Assembly: GCA_028829895.1 (NCBI GenBank)
Contig: CM054182.1
Location: 10,881,501-10,945,500 of the forward strand
Reading direction: 5' to 3'
DNA length: 64,000 nt
From: Sinotaia quadrata
Lineage: Eukaryota; Mollusca; Gastropoda; Architaenioglossa; Viviparidae
In this document: piece after piece, positions 1 to 20,945 of the stretch
Numbering within the stretch: the stretch's first letter is position 1
Layout: each line of letters begins with the position of its first letter
Program-made: the position numbers and the translations under genes
Notes under the pieces: model-generated
The model's database searches: none
What the model was told of the DNA's origin: nothing
What the model saw: only the letters and a program-made list of their open reading frames with translations

Positions 1-484
1 ATTCTGAAATTTAATACTGAGGAATTTGGGGTGGGTAGGAGTACAAACAAACTTGTCAAAGGGTTACTGAAATATTTATTTATATACCAGATCTGAATAG
101 ATTTTACTGTGTGTGAAATGTTGTAAGACAATAGTAATTCTCTTCTTTCAACATCTAAGGTGAAAACATACATTCATCTACTTTTAATTTTACAGAAATA
201 AGAACAGGCGTTGTTAAAGAATGTCACCATACAGCTTAGTACAGATTGAAATTACCCCGATCTTTTATGTGTCAATGTTTTATCGTCTGTTCCTTGAAAT
301 CAACATGTTTGATGAACTTTCCATAGATTTCCTGATATGAATGAAATTAGTCGTAGTATGAGCATTACTGCAACTCGACTTTTCTGCTTTGACCTTCTTC
401 ATCGCAGACTCTTTGGCAAAGTCTTTCATGCTGAGTGAAAACTATTCACCAATTGTCTACACAAAATGCAACGAAATAAAGGTT

Positions 485-1035
485 TTCGTATTATGACAAC
501 GTTTACATTCGTATACACAAAACAGTCATTGATTACAAACACATTTTAAAATCTAGTTTAAACTATGGTTAGTGTTATGAACGTTTACATTCGTATACAA
601 AAACAGTCATTGTTTACAAACACATTTTAAAATCTAGTTAAAACTATAGTTAGTGTTTCTTCGTTAAATTTTATTTCAATAAAATTCTCTAAAATTGTTG
701 ATTTTTGACTGAATGAATATATGGATGGACGGACGAATGATGGATTCATGAGTGGCTCAATGGGCGGATGGATAAATAAAAGTCTTAGAAGACAAGATTA
801 ATGGTACAGATGTTATTATTAGAGAATAAGCGAGGACTATAACACTAAATTTTAAAATCGAAGTAAATATAACTAAAGAGAATATAAACACGGCCAGCAC
901 GATAATGTATTAAAACAGAAGAATAGCAACATTGCTAATATTGCAAATAGATATACGAGACTTGTTGACAATGCAAAATAGAAATACGAGACTTGTTGAC
1001 AATGCAAAATAGAAATACGAGACTTGTTGACATAG
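485..1035 (+). repeat. Two small tandem duplications
   Basis: A unit of about 77 bp (ACGTTTACATTCGTATACA) is present twice at 498-650. A unit of about 34 bp (ATACGAGACTTGTTGACAAT) is present about three times at 950-1030. The rest is AT-rich without coding signals. Confidence 0.8.
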
Positions 1036-1451
1036 AAATGTGTAATACGATAGTGAAACTTTACTGGTGCACACTAACAACTAATCTAGTTTGTCACTGA
1101 TGGCGCAAGCTCATATTTACTAACAATGTTTGTTTTGGAGTTGGGGTTGTCAGCAAAATACTACAGTATTCACTGTCCAGATTCCATCCATTCTTAGCTC
1201 AAGTGGTCGTAAACCATTGAGATCTGGCTAATCATGACACCTGGCCGATTTCATACCGAGACGTTATGCACGAATCACTACCGCAGAAAAACAAATTTTA
1301 ATGCTTACTTGTTGTTCATTCATTTGTCATTAAAATAATCTGTCGTTCCAAGAGATTTGCCTACAGTAGTTACCGAAATATTTCATTTGCTTTGCTTTTA
1401 CGTGTTCTATTAAATTAAACATTTTCCTGCTTGCTAGGTAAATCAGATATT

Positions 1452-1665
1452 TTATCTATCTATCTATCTGTCTGTCTGTCTATCTATCTATCTTTCTATC
1501 TACTTATCTCTCTCTTATCTATCTACTTATCTATCTATCTATTTATCTATCTATGTATCTATCTGTATATTTGCTTATCTATCTATCTATCTATATATTT
1601 GCTTATCTGTTTATATATATATTTGCTTATCTATCTATCTATCTATATATCTATTTTTCTGGATA
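1452..1665 (+). repeat. Imperfect (TCTA/TCTG)n microsatellite
   Basis: TATC-type repeats with frequent changes and TTTGCTTATC spacers. The small open frames inside are repeat artefacts. Confidence 0.95.
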
Positions 1666-1924
1666 CACATACCAATGCGAACTGGTAGAGTACAGTATTC
1701 AAGACTATAAAATAAAAAAAGAGCGCTCCATTCGGCAAAAGTCAAATTAAGATTGCGTTAACTTTCAAGCATTTTTCATCTCTAAACTCCTTTCTGTCTC
1801 ACATAATCTCACCTTACAAATCCTGCAACAATATTCGTTAGCCTCAAACACACGCAACATAAGAAATATAGCATCGATCAAAATTCACATGCATAATGTA
1901 GAAAGTAATCAAATTAGTGAACAT

Positions 1925-2400
1925 AGAAATAATGGTTCAATTACATAAAGTATTCTAAAACTCAAATCATAGATAATAGATATAATTTATATAATATATA
2001 TAGATCAATAGCAAACCTGTACGAAATATTTCTAACACCATTCTTTCTTTATCAGTCAGTTAATTTACCATAAGCTAATGTTCACCTTTATGACCGGATT
2101 CAAGTTTCATCGAAATCAAAATGATTAGAATAGAGAACTTCTTCAACAAATTATCTTTCAGTCCCTCCCCATTGGATGAAATTGTTATGAGCAAGTGTGA
2201 GGCTATTAGTCAGAAAAACTACTCATCTAGTTGGAACTGGTTTGGATTGCATCAGCAAGTTCTATCATATCTTCACCCAAAGTTGTTTACTCCAACTCTG
2301 ATACTTAAAAATATCAGCATAAGCATTGCCCAGTAACATTTTTCAATTTATATATCAATTAAGTTTAGAAATAGGGATAGGAAAATTTTCTCTACCACAT
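1925..2400 (+). mobile_element. Element A-like 3' fragment
   Basis: CAGTCAGTTAA, GTTGTTTACTCCAACTCT and AAATAGGGATAGG follow the same order as the right half of the copies at 28980-29310 and 31940-32342. Confidence 0.45.
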
Positions 2401-2449
2401 AACCCCCTCCTCTTTGATAAGTTAATTGTCATGTTAACATTTACACTAT

Positions 2450-3490
2450 TAGTAATAAATTTCAAACATTAACAATGAACTTGATTTCTTTCTTTATTTT
2501 ATTTTTTTGCCACTGCCTGTTACATGTAGTGTAGGGTGTTTGTGTTTGTTAGGAATTTTGTGCTTGCTTTCTTATGTTTTCCTTGTTTTCCTTGTGTGTG
2601 TGTGTGTGTGATGGGGGAGAGGGTGTAGCGTGTGCTTTGTGAAAAGTATTTTAAGTTCGTTGATAGAATGCTGGAGAGTTTTTCTTTTCTCTATGTATTG
2701 TATGCCATCTGTGATAACGTGTATGACAGTGTTATATGTGTTATGGTATGGGCTTGTTTTTTTTTATTGAGAGTTGGGGTCGTGGAGTGAGGGTGTTGAG
2801 TTTCATCTTTGCCTGTGAGTTGCCCTGTATGATATGTTTGAATTATATATGAATTTTGTTTGCTTGTGTGTTTGTTTTGGCCACTGTCTGTTGCAGATGA
2901 GATTAATCTGAGTGAAATGATTGCTTTGTTTGCTGTTTTGCTTTTTGTCGCTGGTGCTGGGAGGGGGTGACTGATGTTTTTGAATATCTTGTTAATTGTT
3001 GCTTGAATTTCTGGTGTGTGGGGTGGGTCATCTATTGGCCTTGCCTTTTTTAGCCCTTTATCGGCGGTTTTCCTTTTATTCCTACATGGCTAGGGATCCT
3101 TATTTCTAAATGTTCAGTAGGTTTTGGGGGATGTCATTTTTTCATTTTATTTCGATTTTTTTAGTCGTCTGCAAATTGTGACAATTGAGTGTTTTTGCAT
3201 TGGTTACTGTATCCATGTCGCAAGTTGATATGTTGAAAAGGATGGGGCTGAGTTAGCAATACTTGGGGGGTGCTATGAATGTTTATGTAATATCAGGAGG
3301 TGTTGTTGCTGATTAGGATTTGGAAGGAGTGTTCAGTTAGGAAGCTTTTCATGTATCTGTATGCGTTGTCTGTTATTCCAAGATGGATCGCTTTAAAGAG
3401 TATTGCGGGGTGCAAAGTGCTGTCTAATGCTTGAGAAATGTCAAGGAATATTGCTAGGGGAGTTTTCCAGTTAGTTTTTCTATCATAATA
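2450..3490 (-). mobile_element. Decayed jockey/CR1-like LINE reverse transcriptase
   Basis: On the minus strand, broken frames give LAIFLDISQALDS, AYRYMKSFLTEHSFQILISN and, at 3175-3164, FADD, the reverse transcriptase active-site motif. Stops and frameshifts are frequent, so it is an old dead copy. Confidence 0.6.
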
Positions 3491-3499
3491 TTTTCGATT

Positions 3500-4200
3500 T
3501 GTCAGTTCTTAGTTCAGTTATTTCTTATTTGCACTACAGATATTGGTTTTGTATATTATTTTTATTATTTCTATTGAACTTTAAAGTCAGGTAATGGTCA
3601 AATGAATTTTTATTATCATGAGAGATTTCAACAAGATATTTGTCCATAACTGGCATTTGTATTTTTTGATAGCCATGTAGGGTTGAAACAATCAATTTTA
3701 TCATAAATGACTATATAGAAAATAAGTCTGTATACAATCCTTAATGTATACACTAATTTTTTATAATTAAATTGCAAATACTTTTTAAATTTACAATTGT
3801 GCATAATATTTTCTTAATTTTATTATTATTAATATTTTTTTGTTCCTCACCACAAACTTTCTATGTATACATAATATCATTTGCTAATAAACACGTCATA
3901 CATATATGACAAACTAAAACCCCAAACATTGCTTTTAAAAAAAATAGTTTTTTAGAAAAAGTGAGCAATTATTTGATAAACTGAACTACCTAGATCTGCA
4001 TTCTTAGAAATCTATTTGCCTAGCATTCATATATTATAGCTTAATCAGAGACGTTAATAGTGATTGTTGTAGTACAAGAGAAATCTATGGCCTGTTTCCA
4101 CTGAAATTGACTTACAACCCGTGTTGTCAATGTGTCCGAATGTATCCTGAAGAATTGCTTTCAATTTCTGTTCATATACTAGAATTGATAAAGAGATAAT
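3500..4200. other. AT-rich, no gene seen
   Basis: Only short frames with no splice or motif support. Confidence 0.6.
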
Positions 4201-4202
4201 CC

Positions 4203-4205
<3 letters not shown>

Positions 4206-4268
<63 letters not shown>
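4206..4268. repeat. (TA)n microsatellite
   Basis: About 31 uninterrupted TA units. Confidence 0.98.
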
Positions 4269-4269
<1 letters not shown>

Positions 4270-4719
4270 CATATTCGAAATATCTCCTTTTTTCCTCTTA
4301 CATCTGTCTCTCATTTGACGTTGCAAGTTCATGCATTTCCGATGATGCCTGAAATCTTGTGTTCTGCAAAGTCCGTAAAGGAAAATATATTTTAATTAAC
4401 AAAGTGCATTTATCGTTTATTCACAACAAAATGACTAGGTTTTATCGAAAAAAATAACTTTTGTTTTACAATTTTCCGAACAAATGTTAGGAATCAATAC
4501 TAATCCTTTGTTATCTTGTCCACTAATGCGGACTTTGCCTGATGTCACTGAAAGCAAGCGCGTATGTTTAAAGAAATTAATATTTACTAAAAATCAACTG
4601 ATAATTTCAATAGGTGAAATGCGTTTCTTCAAGAACTACCTATTCCCAAAGATATGTACCACCTTTTTTCTTGCATACTTTGTATTTCTTATCTAGGACG
4701 TAACTATGCCTATTTTTGT

Positions 4720-4985
4720 GTGTGGAAATGTTCTATTTTCTGTATAGGACTTAATGAGTGCTTTATGCAGACAATGTTCTATTTCTTGTACAGGACTTAA
4801 TCAGTACTTTTTCAGGTAATGTTATATTTTCTGTATAGGACCTAATCAGTGCTTTATGCAGGAAATGTTCTATTTCTTGTATAGGACTTAATCAGTGCTT
4901 TATGCCAACAATGTTCTATTTCTTGTATAGGACTTAATCAGTGCTTTTTGCAGACAATATTCTATTTCTGTTGCAGGACATAAAA
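4720..4985 (+). repeat. Tandem repeat of about 46 bp, six copies
   Basis: The unit contains ATGTTCTATTTCTTGTATAG and GACTTAATCAGTGCTTTATG. Confidence 0.85.
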
Positions 4986-5759
4986 AATTAAATATATTTT
5001 TATGACCGTCAAAACTCCAATATTTGTAAAACGTTTAATGATAAATGTGATCATATCTATGTTTACTTTATCATCTAATGGATTTAATCGTGCTTTTTAT
5101 TTTGCAATCAGTAACCACCCAATTTCACAAGACATAGTCGAAATAACACTTTCTAAATATCACCTGACTTAACAGTCGTAGGTGGTTGCACTCTTGGTTG
5201 CACCCCGTGAACAAAAGTCATCAGCTATAGCTTCAAAATGCGTATCGTCAGCAAGTTTGTCTTTCATCAATCGTACCCGCGACTGACATGTCCTCGCTCA
5301 GGAAAAGGGGTTTCTGGTGGCAGTCGTGTATGACCAAACTTATACTAGATAAAATTTAATCTCCTGTAATGTAATATTTTCATAGAAACTTACATTCAGA
5401 GTTACCTTTCTATTCACGTCTTGACCGCTTATCGCTCGAACGGGCCTGAATACGTGTACATAATTCAGGAGCTAAGAAGGGCTGGATCCTCAACCAGGAA
5501 GCTAAAGAAACCGAATATCAGAAGAAGACGAGAAATATGATTTACTTTTGTTCATTATAGACCATATACCTAAATTTAAGTCAAATAATTTAGCTAGATA
5601 TATTCACCAAAAATTTATATGAATTCACCCAGGGCAGAGGTTTACAAAATAATAGAATATTACACTTAAAGAGAAAAATATAACAAAAATTATGTAAGAA
5701 TGGAAATTTGAAATTAAAGAAGATTACTTTCACAGTGCTGCATCATGTTCCGCCACTGC

Positions 5760-6145
5760 TTACCTCTACTGGCTGTTACATGGCCTGCTACTGGCTGTTA
5801 CATGGCCTACTAATGGCTGTTACCTGCTCTACAACTGGATGTTACATGACCTACTACTGGCTCTGTTACATGACCTACTACTGGATCTGTTACATGACAT
5901 ACTACTGGCTGTCACATGACCTACTACTGGCTCTGTTACATTACCTACTACTGGCTGTTAAATGACCTACTACTGGCTGTTACATGACCTACTACTGGCT
6001 GTTACATGACCTACTACTGGCTGTTACATGACCTAGTACTAGCTCTGTTACCTGCAACACTAAGGGCTCTGTTACCTGCTCTACTACTGGCTATGTTACC
6101 TGCCACACTAATGGCTCTGTAATTTACTCTACTAATGGCTAGAAC
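5760..6145 (+). repeat. Minisatellite of about 21-24 bp
   Basis: Units of CTACTACTGGCTGTTACATG with a CT-containing variant (GGCTCTGTTACATG). Copies become more diverged at both ends. Confidence 0.9.
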
Positions 6146-7060
6146 GAAAAAGTACATCAGTGGGTTTCCAGTTATTACCCACTACAACCAACTAGCACGC
6201 GTGAGTTATTGAAATAACTCCTTTCTATCAAGAAATAGTTCAGTCTGAGGTTTAAAAACATATTTCTATACTAAATATTGAGTAAAAAGAATAATTAAAA
6301 CAAGTAATGCTCTTAAAAATGTAGTGTCTGGACTTATTGCAATTTGGGAAGTTCGAATTCAAGACAGCTTATGCATGCAACATTGGTTGTATGCAGTTAA
6401 CAAAACGAGAGGCCATTTCTGTCCACCTGTCTGAGCTTCTTTGAGTGCATATTCCATGGTTGGATGGTCAACATCTTGATGCCCAATGGACACAAGAATT
6501 TTTGTATCCAATAGGACACATCGACACACCCCGCTAGACGAATTATGTGGTAATGCTAAATGTCATTGGGTTTTCCAGCATCACGGCACCAAGAAAGCAA
6601 CGACAATTACCAAGGTTGGCGACATCCCAAAAGAGCACAGATTTCCCCCCTCCCCTTGGCAGAATCTGAGATGGTGCCTACACTCCTGTAGGTACTCCTT
6701 CTGTCCACGATGCAGCCATTGCATCATATCTTCTCTTCAAAGTACCCCTTATGAGTGACGTGTGAGATTAAGTTATCTTGGAACTTTGACATTACTAAGT
6801 GAGTAATTGATAGAAAAGCAAATACGCATCTAGAACTGTTAAGAATAAGAAGATTTAAATCTATTCTTGTTAAAATTCATTACTATTGTATCATTTGTGT
6901 AATATGAACTCTATGATAATGTTTGTATTTATGCCTATTTGGTATATGAATTATTATTGTTAAAAGAGTTGCCATTTACCGCATAAGAATTGTGTATTAA
7001 CTTTTATTTTATTCTTTTGAAGTTCATCATTTTCACCACCACCACCACCCTTTCTTTTCC
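6146..7060. other. No supported gene
   Basis: A 90-codon plus-strand frame at 6486-6758 has no recognisable motif and ends in low-complexity context. Left unannotated. Confidence 0.5.
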
Positions 7061-7064
7061 ACAG

Positions 7065-7199
7065 CGTGTATGACATTGGAAAGTTGTAAATTTGATCAAT
7101 CACTGTGTGAAAGAGTAGTGCCCCAACTGGAAAATAAACGATCTAATTCTTTATCTCTAAACAAACTTGTTATTCACAGTTCTTTTCAGAGGGATTAAA
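7065..7199 (+). other. Possible orphan terminal exon
   Basis: A pyrimidine-rich acceptor (TTTTCCACAG, AG at 7063-7064) is followed by an open stretch of about 44 codons with ESCKFDQSLC, ending at TAA 7197-7199. AATAAA follows at about 7286. The CKFDQSLC segment faintly recalls the start of MAM domains (C-x-F-E...LC), but the rest does not match. There is no upstream partner exon. Confidence 0.2.
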
Positions 7200-7599
7200 A
7201 TTTGTATTTGTATTGTTTTGTTCCGATCTTCTGTTCGACCGTTTATTCACTTTTATGATACTTGCTCATCTGCATACACAGCCAATAAAGCATTCTTTTG
7301 CATGACATAATAAAACTGGACCCCTCCCAAATACCAATGGTTGTATGTCATTGTGTGTCTATGTAACATCTTGACACGACGTATTACTGGCACATGTCAC
7401 ACGAGTTTTCTTGGACATACACCAGAGCAGGCCAAAAACGACTTCACCCCTTGTGTCTCTAACTTCAGCTCACGCCACTCACTTGGCTAGCATGTGACAC
7501 TAAGCAAACTATTTCTTATCTTGGACTGCACATCAGTTGCATGCCAACAACACAGGCATAAACTTCGCACACTTTTCGGTTGTTTCTTTTACTGGAATT

Positions 7600-7865
7600 C
7601 ACACCCACATTCATTAAACTATAACTGTGCAATTGCTATATACTTAAAGATTATTCTCTAACATTAAGCATTAATTTCTTTTGATAATTCACATTTCTCA
7701 GACAGTGGGCCTTCAGGTACACTTACAAGTAGGACAGTTATTTGCTTCGACAATAAATGTCTATAAAATGTAAATGGGCATTCGTTTGACATAAGTATTT
7801 ATTTATTCGAAAATTTAATACTGAGGTAGTGGGGTGGAGGGGTATAAATAAACTTGTCACATTTC
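7600..7865 (+). repeat. Dispersed repeat pieces
   Basis: 7615-7720 is similar to 9755-9860 (ATTCTCTAACATTAA and AATTTCTTTTG words). 7806-7860 resembles the first 65 bp of the window (AATTTAATACTGAGG and AAACTTGTCA). The element type is unknown. Confidence 0.6.
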
Positions 7866-8590
7866 ATTCTTCTTTATGTCACACTCACAGATTTGATGCT
7901 GACTAATTATGAATACAAAAATTCACATTGACTCCTGCCCCCAGCCCAATTCCTTTCGGTCTTCCTCTCACTAATAATTAGTCAACTTCTTTTATTATGA
8001 TAACAAATTATTAAAATTTAATATTTAACAAAATAGTGAATCCATATATTAATACATTCAATACGAAGGTCGTTAGGACTACCTATTCTGTGTTTAAATG
8101 TTTATACCGATCGTAACACAAATTCTGATCTCAGAACTTGTCAGATGACCCCTTATCATACATCAGTAGTTGTCAGAGAAGTCCCTCTGATAATTCACAC
8201 ATAAACAGTACATCGTTGAATGTTCTAGCTGACTGGTCCGCATAACTCGTCACACTTGAAATGTGTACCTCAGCATCAAGTTCTCAGCTCAATAGCCATA
8301 GAGCATCAACTGAAGTGTCAATCTGGAATTCCCAAACTGAATTCCAACCAACATGGAACCAAAATGAAAAACAGGAAAAAAACCACTCTGAAATAATAAC
8401 AATTATTTAAACAACATCAGGTATTTAACTGACATTTAGAATAGCCGTGTTTCCTTTTAAATAACTTCAGGTATTTAACTGAATTTTATTTCAATCGGTA
8501 GGAAATTTTACAATCACCATAAACGTTTACAATCTGTAGAAATGTTCCAGACAATAGTGCCATATTTCTCATATTTTTCATGTTTTCATA
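7866..8590. other. AT-rich, no gene seen
   Basis: No coding, splice or repeat structure stands out. Confidence 0.55.
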
Positions 8591-8625
8591 AATATCTATC
8601 TATCTATCTATCTATCTATCTAGAT

Positions 8626-8820
8626 CAGGGGTGCACAAACCTCGGCCCGAGACAGGGCTCTATGCGGCCCCGGAGGGTTTTGGATGTTAACATTATTGCG
8701 AATGTAAAGCATTATTATTATTTGTGTTGTTTTTTTATACTGAGCCATCTATGTGGCGGCCCTCCACGCAATATCAATTGGAAATTTGTCCTTCTGGCCT
8801 AAAACGTTTTTGCACCCCTG
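8626..8820 (+). mobile_element. hAT-type MITE with terminal inverted repeats
   Basis: The left end CAGGGGTGCACAAACCTCGG and right end AACGTTTTTGCACCCCTG form terminal inverted repeats of the common animal hAT (CAGGGGTG) type. Flanking 8 bp copies ATCTAGAT (8618-8625) and ATCTATAT (8821-8828) look like a target site duplication with one change. The 195 bp element carries no gene and is inserted in a TCTA microsatellite. Confidence 0.8.
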
Positions 8821-9235
8821 ATCTATATATATATATATCTGTCTGTCTGTCTATTTATCTGTCTGTTTGTCTCATTCCCTGATTGTCTATCATGTATCAA
8901 TAAATGCCTACGTACATACCAACCCACCCACTCACGTATCCATCTGTCTGATTGTCTATGTATGCTGTACTACACTCTTTTGTTTTCAGTAAGAAAGAAA
9001 ACCATTTTGGTCTGGTTATGATCTCATATACAAATTAAAATACCAATTCGCTGATGACTTCTGTCAGCCATGGGAAATTAATGGACAATGTTTAAAATGT
9101 GTGGTAATACAACGAGAGATTAGGACTGTGAGTGAGAATTTAAGATTTAGAGTATAAGACAAGGAAAATGAAAGAGACATTAAGTCTTACAAGAGTTAGG
9201 TTGGGTCTTTGTGCGACACCTTAGGAACTAGAGTA

Positions 9236-9600
9236 CAAGATTAGGACCGTGAACGACACATTAGGGCTCAGAGAAGTTAGGACCGTGAACGACGCATTAG
9301 GGCTCAGAGAAGTTAGGACCATGAACGACACATTAGGGCTCAGAGAAGTTAGGACCGTGAACGACACATTAGGGCTCAGAGAAGTTAGGACCGTGAACGA
9401 CACATTAGGGCTCAGAGAAGTTAGGACCGTGAACGACACATTAGGGCTCAGAGAAGTTAGGACCGTGAACGACACATTAGGGCTCAGAGAAGTTAGGACC
9501 GTGAACGACACATTAGGGCTCAGAGAAGTTAGGACCATGAACGACACATTAGGGCTCAGAGAAGTTAGGACCGTGAACGAATTGTTAGGGCTTAGAAAAA
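9236..9600 (+). repeat. 36 bp minisatellite, about 10 copies
   Basis: Near-identical units of GTGAACGACACATTAGGGCT plus CAGAGAAGTTAGGACC. Because 36 is divisible by three and the unit lacks stops in some frames, long frames appear on both strands. These are not genes. Confidence 0.95.
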
Positions 9601-10278
9601 GAGATTATGAAAATCAGCGAAGTGTAACGATCATGTGTCATTAACTGTTTTAGCAATTTGTTCTACCAAACAAATTAGTTCACATCTTGGAGTTAATGAC
9701 TGTTGCTTGCCAATAAAGCTAGCATTAGTGTTTGTTTAAACTTTTGAATTCACCTCCAATGTCAATAATCAGTCACTCTGCAATTACTGTACATTTATAG
9801 AATATTCTCTAACATTAAACATTAATTTCTTTTGTTCGTTCATATTTCTCTGAAAGCGGACATTCAACGGAAATCATGTGCAATATGCAAGAGGAGAGTG
9901 ACATTCTGGAACAATGTTGGTCTTCAAAATGTACATATGAATCCGTAAAACGTATGCACTTACTTATGCTGGAATTTGACTGAGGATTTGTGTGTATTGC
10001 ATGTTTTCAAATTACATATATAAACATTTTTTCTGAATATTACATTTCGGTTACGAGGATGTTATTTCCCAGCCTAGGACATATCAAAATACCCGCTGGG
10101 GTTTGGAATGTATATAGATAATGCCGTACCCGTCTTAGATGATTTATTTTTCAATAGGTGTCAGCTTTTACCAAATAAGGCAATCCCGGACTTAACTATT
10201 TTTAAATTTCACAGAAACAAAGTAAAATACAGGATTGACTACACATCCAATGTTTCTCTGTTGGGTTCTTCAGATACA

Positions 10279-10355
10279 TATAAAAACCCCAAGCGGTCCC
10301 AACTTGGAGTAATCCACTCTTGCAGTCCAACATCGGAGGTGAAAGTCGAAGAAAG
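10279..10355 (+). promoter_or_regulatory. Likely promoter and noncoding first exon of DUF4773-like gene 1
   Basis: TATAAAAA at 10279-10286 is followed about 70 bp later by a good donor, GAAAG|GTATGA, with GT at 10356. This fits a short 5' UTR exon starting near 10306-10312, spliced to the acceptor at 11065-11066 just before the start codon. The cysteine-rich gene on the other strand shows the same TATA-short exon-donor arrangement. A start site within the 125-codon open frame here is not supported by anything else. Confidence 0.45.
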
Positions 10356-10559
10356 GTATGAAACTCTACGTCTTGAAGTCAGTTACTTCATTTTTAATAC
10401 TGAAGTAATCATTTTTCTACTTTACCTTACACTTCATTTCATTACAGGACAGAAAGTATTTTTGTTGGGGTCACAGAGACAATAGTACTGGTTTATGTTT
10501 GCATAGAGATTCTATATTTTAAGTCATAATCGCTGAATTTACATTGAGCATAAGTGTAC

Positions 10560-10765
10560 AACTCTTTGCTGACATCTGCAGGTCTATACGAAGAGTCATG
10601 TTTTGCTGACATCTGCAGGTCTATACGAAGCGTTAGGTTTTACTGATATCGGTACATCTATACGAAATGCCATTTTTTAACTGACGTCTGCAGGTCTATA
10701 CAAAGTGCTACGTTTTGCTGACATCTGCAAGTCTCTACAAAGTGTCAGGTTTTACTGACATTTAT
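10560..10765 (+). repeat. 37 bp tandem repeat, about five copies
   Basis: The unit contains GCTGACATCTGCAGGTCTAT. In the presumed 5' UTR intron of gene 1. Confidence 0.8.
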
Positions 10766-11072
10766 TTTGAGAATATGATATTTTACTGCCGACACTATGG
10801 GAAATATAACACTTTCAGACGGGTGTCAATGCTACCCATCCATACTCTCTAATATTAATTCAAGTGTGGCAAATTAACACATCTAACTTTTTCGACTCAC
10901 GAATAAACATTTCGTTTCAAACGCGAGATTTTATTAACTGTTGCTGAATCATTAACAATATTTTATATATTGTCAAATAAAATAAAAGCAAAGCAAGTTC
11001 ATTTCTTTTATAAATTTTTGTTTTTGTGTAGCTGAAAATAAAACTTCACGTTAATTTTTTTTTTAGATCAAA

Positions 11073-19009
<7,937 letters not shown>

Positions 19010-20600
19010 GTCTCTAAGGTATCACAATTGCCAAGGAGATACAAAAATTAATCTCATTTTTTAATTTTGATTTTATTGTATTACACACAAATATACTTCA
19101 CTTTCTATAGTTTGATTTCTGTATAATTTTATTTCTTACAAAATTTCAATATCTATGCTCTATTGTATATGTGTAGCAGATTTCTCTATCTATCTATCTA
19201 TCTATCTTTTCTTTTCAAACATTTTGTTTGCTTAAGTGAAATTATATACCAGCTTTCTCATATATATATATATATATATATTGTTTATTTCATTTTAATT
19301 TTTTTCACATAAATGATCATAAATCTTTAGATGTTTTAATCTTTGCTTTCTCTATAGGTGGGTTCATTTATCTGATTTTGATTTTTTGGTTGTCATGTAT
19401 AGTTTGATGTATTACGATTATTTATTGTTTTCACAAAATTAAATATATATTTTTTATTAAATTGGGTGGTGCAGGCTAGTCTATAAGTATCTTGTTGATA
19501 ATAAAAATTAAAGGCAATGAGTAGTTGTTTAATATTAAAATAAACTTTCGTTCATGATAAAGACTTTCATGTTTATCAATAAATAATTAATTAGATCCAT
19601 ATAAATTTCTATTACTTTTTGTTTGTGTTTTTCTTATTTTCATCTCATACCTGATTAAACTCAAATTTAAATGGCTGAAACAATTAGACTTTGATCCCAT
19701 AAATTGGAATTTTTATTGGTTAATAAATTCTAATGTTTGTTTTCTTTTGCTGACATTTATTGGGGCTTTAAAAGTTTGAAGAAATAAAATTATTACATCT
19801 AAAGATAACGTTTTCAACCTGGAACGGAAGTTATAAATGTGTGTTGAGAAGTATGTCTGTACTAATAACGTTTTTAAAGTATTTATTTTACTTTTCAGAC
19901 AATTATTTGCAAATCAGTTTGGTCAGTCACGAACAGATATGTACTGGCTCTGTGTCGTGAGAGAGGAAGTATTGTTAGTTTAATAATTAATAATAAAAAG
20001 GAATTTCAAACAAGTAATAAAACATATTGGCATTTAGCACAAGTGAACGCGTTCTCTTCAAAGATACGAAGACCAAAAACTCACTCGGATATCTCGATAA
20101 TCAATAGTTGATCTAGGAAAATCAGACAATCAACAGTAATGAAAAGAGTTTGTGAAAACTGATTAAACTCTTCATATATAATTTTCATGAATCGAACTTC
20201 ACCCCGTGTCAGGGGGTGCAACCTCATATGATGAAACGTAACTAACATTTAGGGCGTAGTTACGCATGCGCAGAAGAGTGGTTCATCTTGGTCTTTAGTC
20301 ACGTAACTGAACATCTAAGCATTGAGATAAAAGTTAAGAACTGACGAAATCACTCCTGAAGAAATCATCGGTAAGACGAGTAAGATTCAGTATTTTCCTT
20401 TGTTTTCAACATCTAGAACCTTAATTTAAGAATTAATTTACTGGTGAGGAGGTACCTCTTGTCACGTCAGAGACTTGAGTAATATTAATTCTCATGCCAA
20501 TAAAATTTCATAAACACTTGTGTATTAATTGATTACATCTTATTTACAAATATAAGCTGGTGTACTTTTAGCTATGACTAAAATATATTATTCAATGTAT
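19010..20600. other. 3' flank of gene 1
   Basis: Probably includes the gene 1 3' UTR. Short TCTA and TA tracts at about 19187 and 19259. AATAAA-type hexamers occur after 19530. No further gene is seen. Confidence 0.5.
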
Positions 20601-20609
20601 GCGTTATAT

Positions 20610-20945
20610 TTTAGTGCATGCATTGTTTAATGCGTGTTTAAGTGCATGCATTGTTCAATGCGTATTTGTGTGCGTGTTTAATATGTGTGTGCGTGTTTAA
20701 GTGCATGCATTGTTTAATATGTGTGTGCGTGTTTAAGTGCATGTATTGTTTAATATGTGTGTGCGTGTTTAAGTGCATGCATTGTTTAATATGTGTGTGT
20801 GTGTTTAAGTGCATGCGTTGTTTAATACGTGTATGTGTTTAAGTGCATGCATTGTTTAATACGTGTGTGCGTGTTTAAGTGCATGCATTGTTTAATACGT
20901 GTGTGTGTGTTTAAGTGCATGCGTTGTTTAATACGTGTATGCGTA
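20610..20945 (+). repeat. Minisatellite of about 34 bp
   Basis: Units of GTTTAAGTGCATGCATTGTT plus TAATATGTGTGTGC, with GT-rich flanking sequence to 21100. Confidence 0.9.

Noticed and set aside
5770..6145. Apparent direct repeats considered as a CRISPR-like array
   Set aside because: Units are head-to-tail without unique spacers and the sequence is eukaryotic. It is a minisatellite.
6486..6758. 90-codon plus-strand frame
   Set aside because: No recognisable motif, and neighbouring frames are equally open. Possibly an old unidentified repeat.
9221..9644. Frames of 108 and 131 codons on opposite strands
   Set aside because: Same cause: a 36 bp minisatellite of about ten near-identical units.
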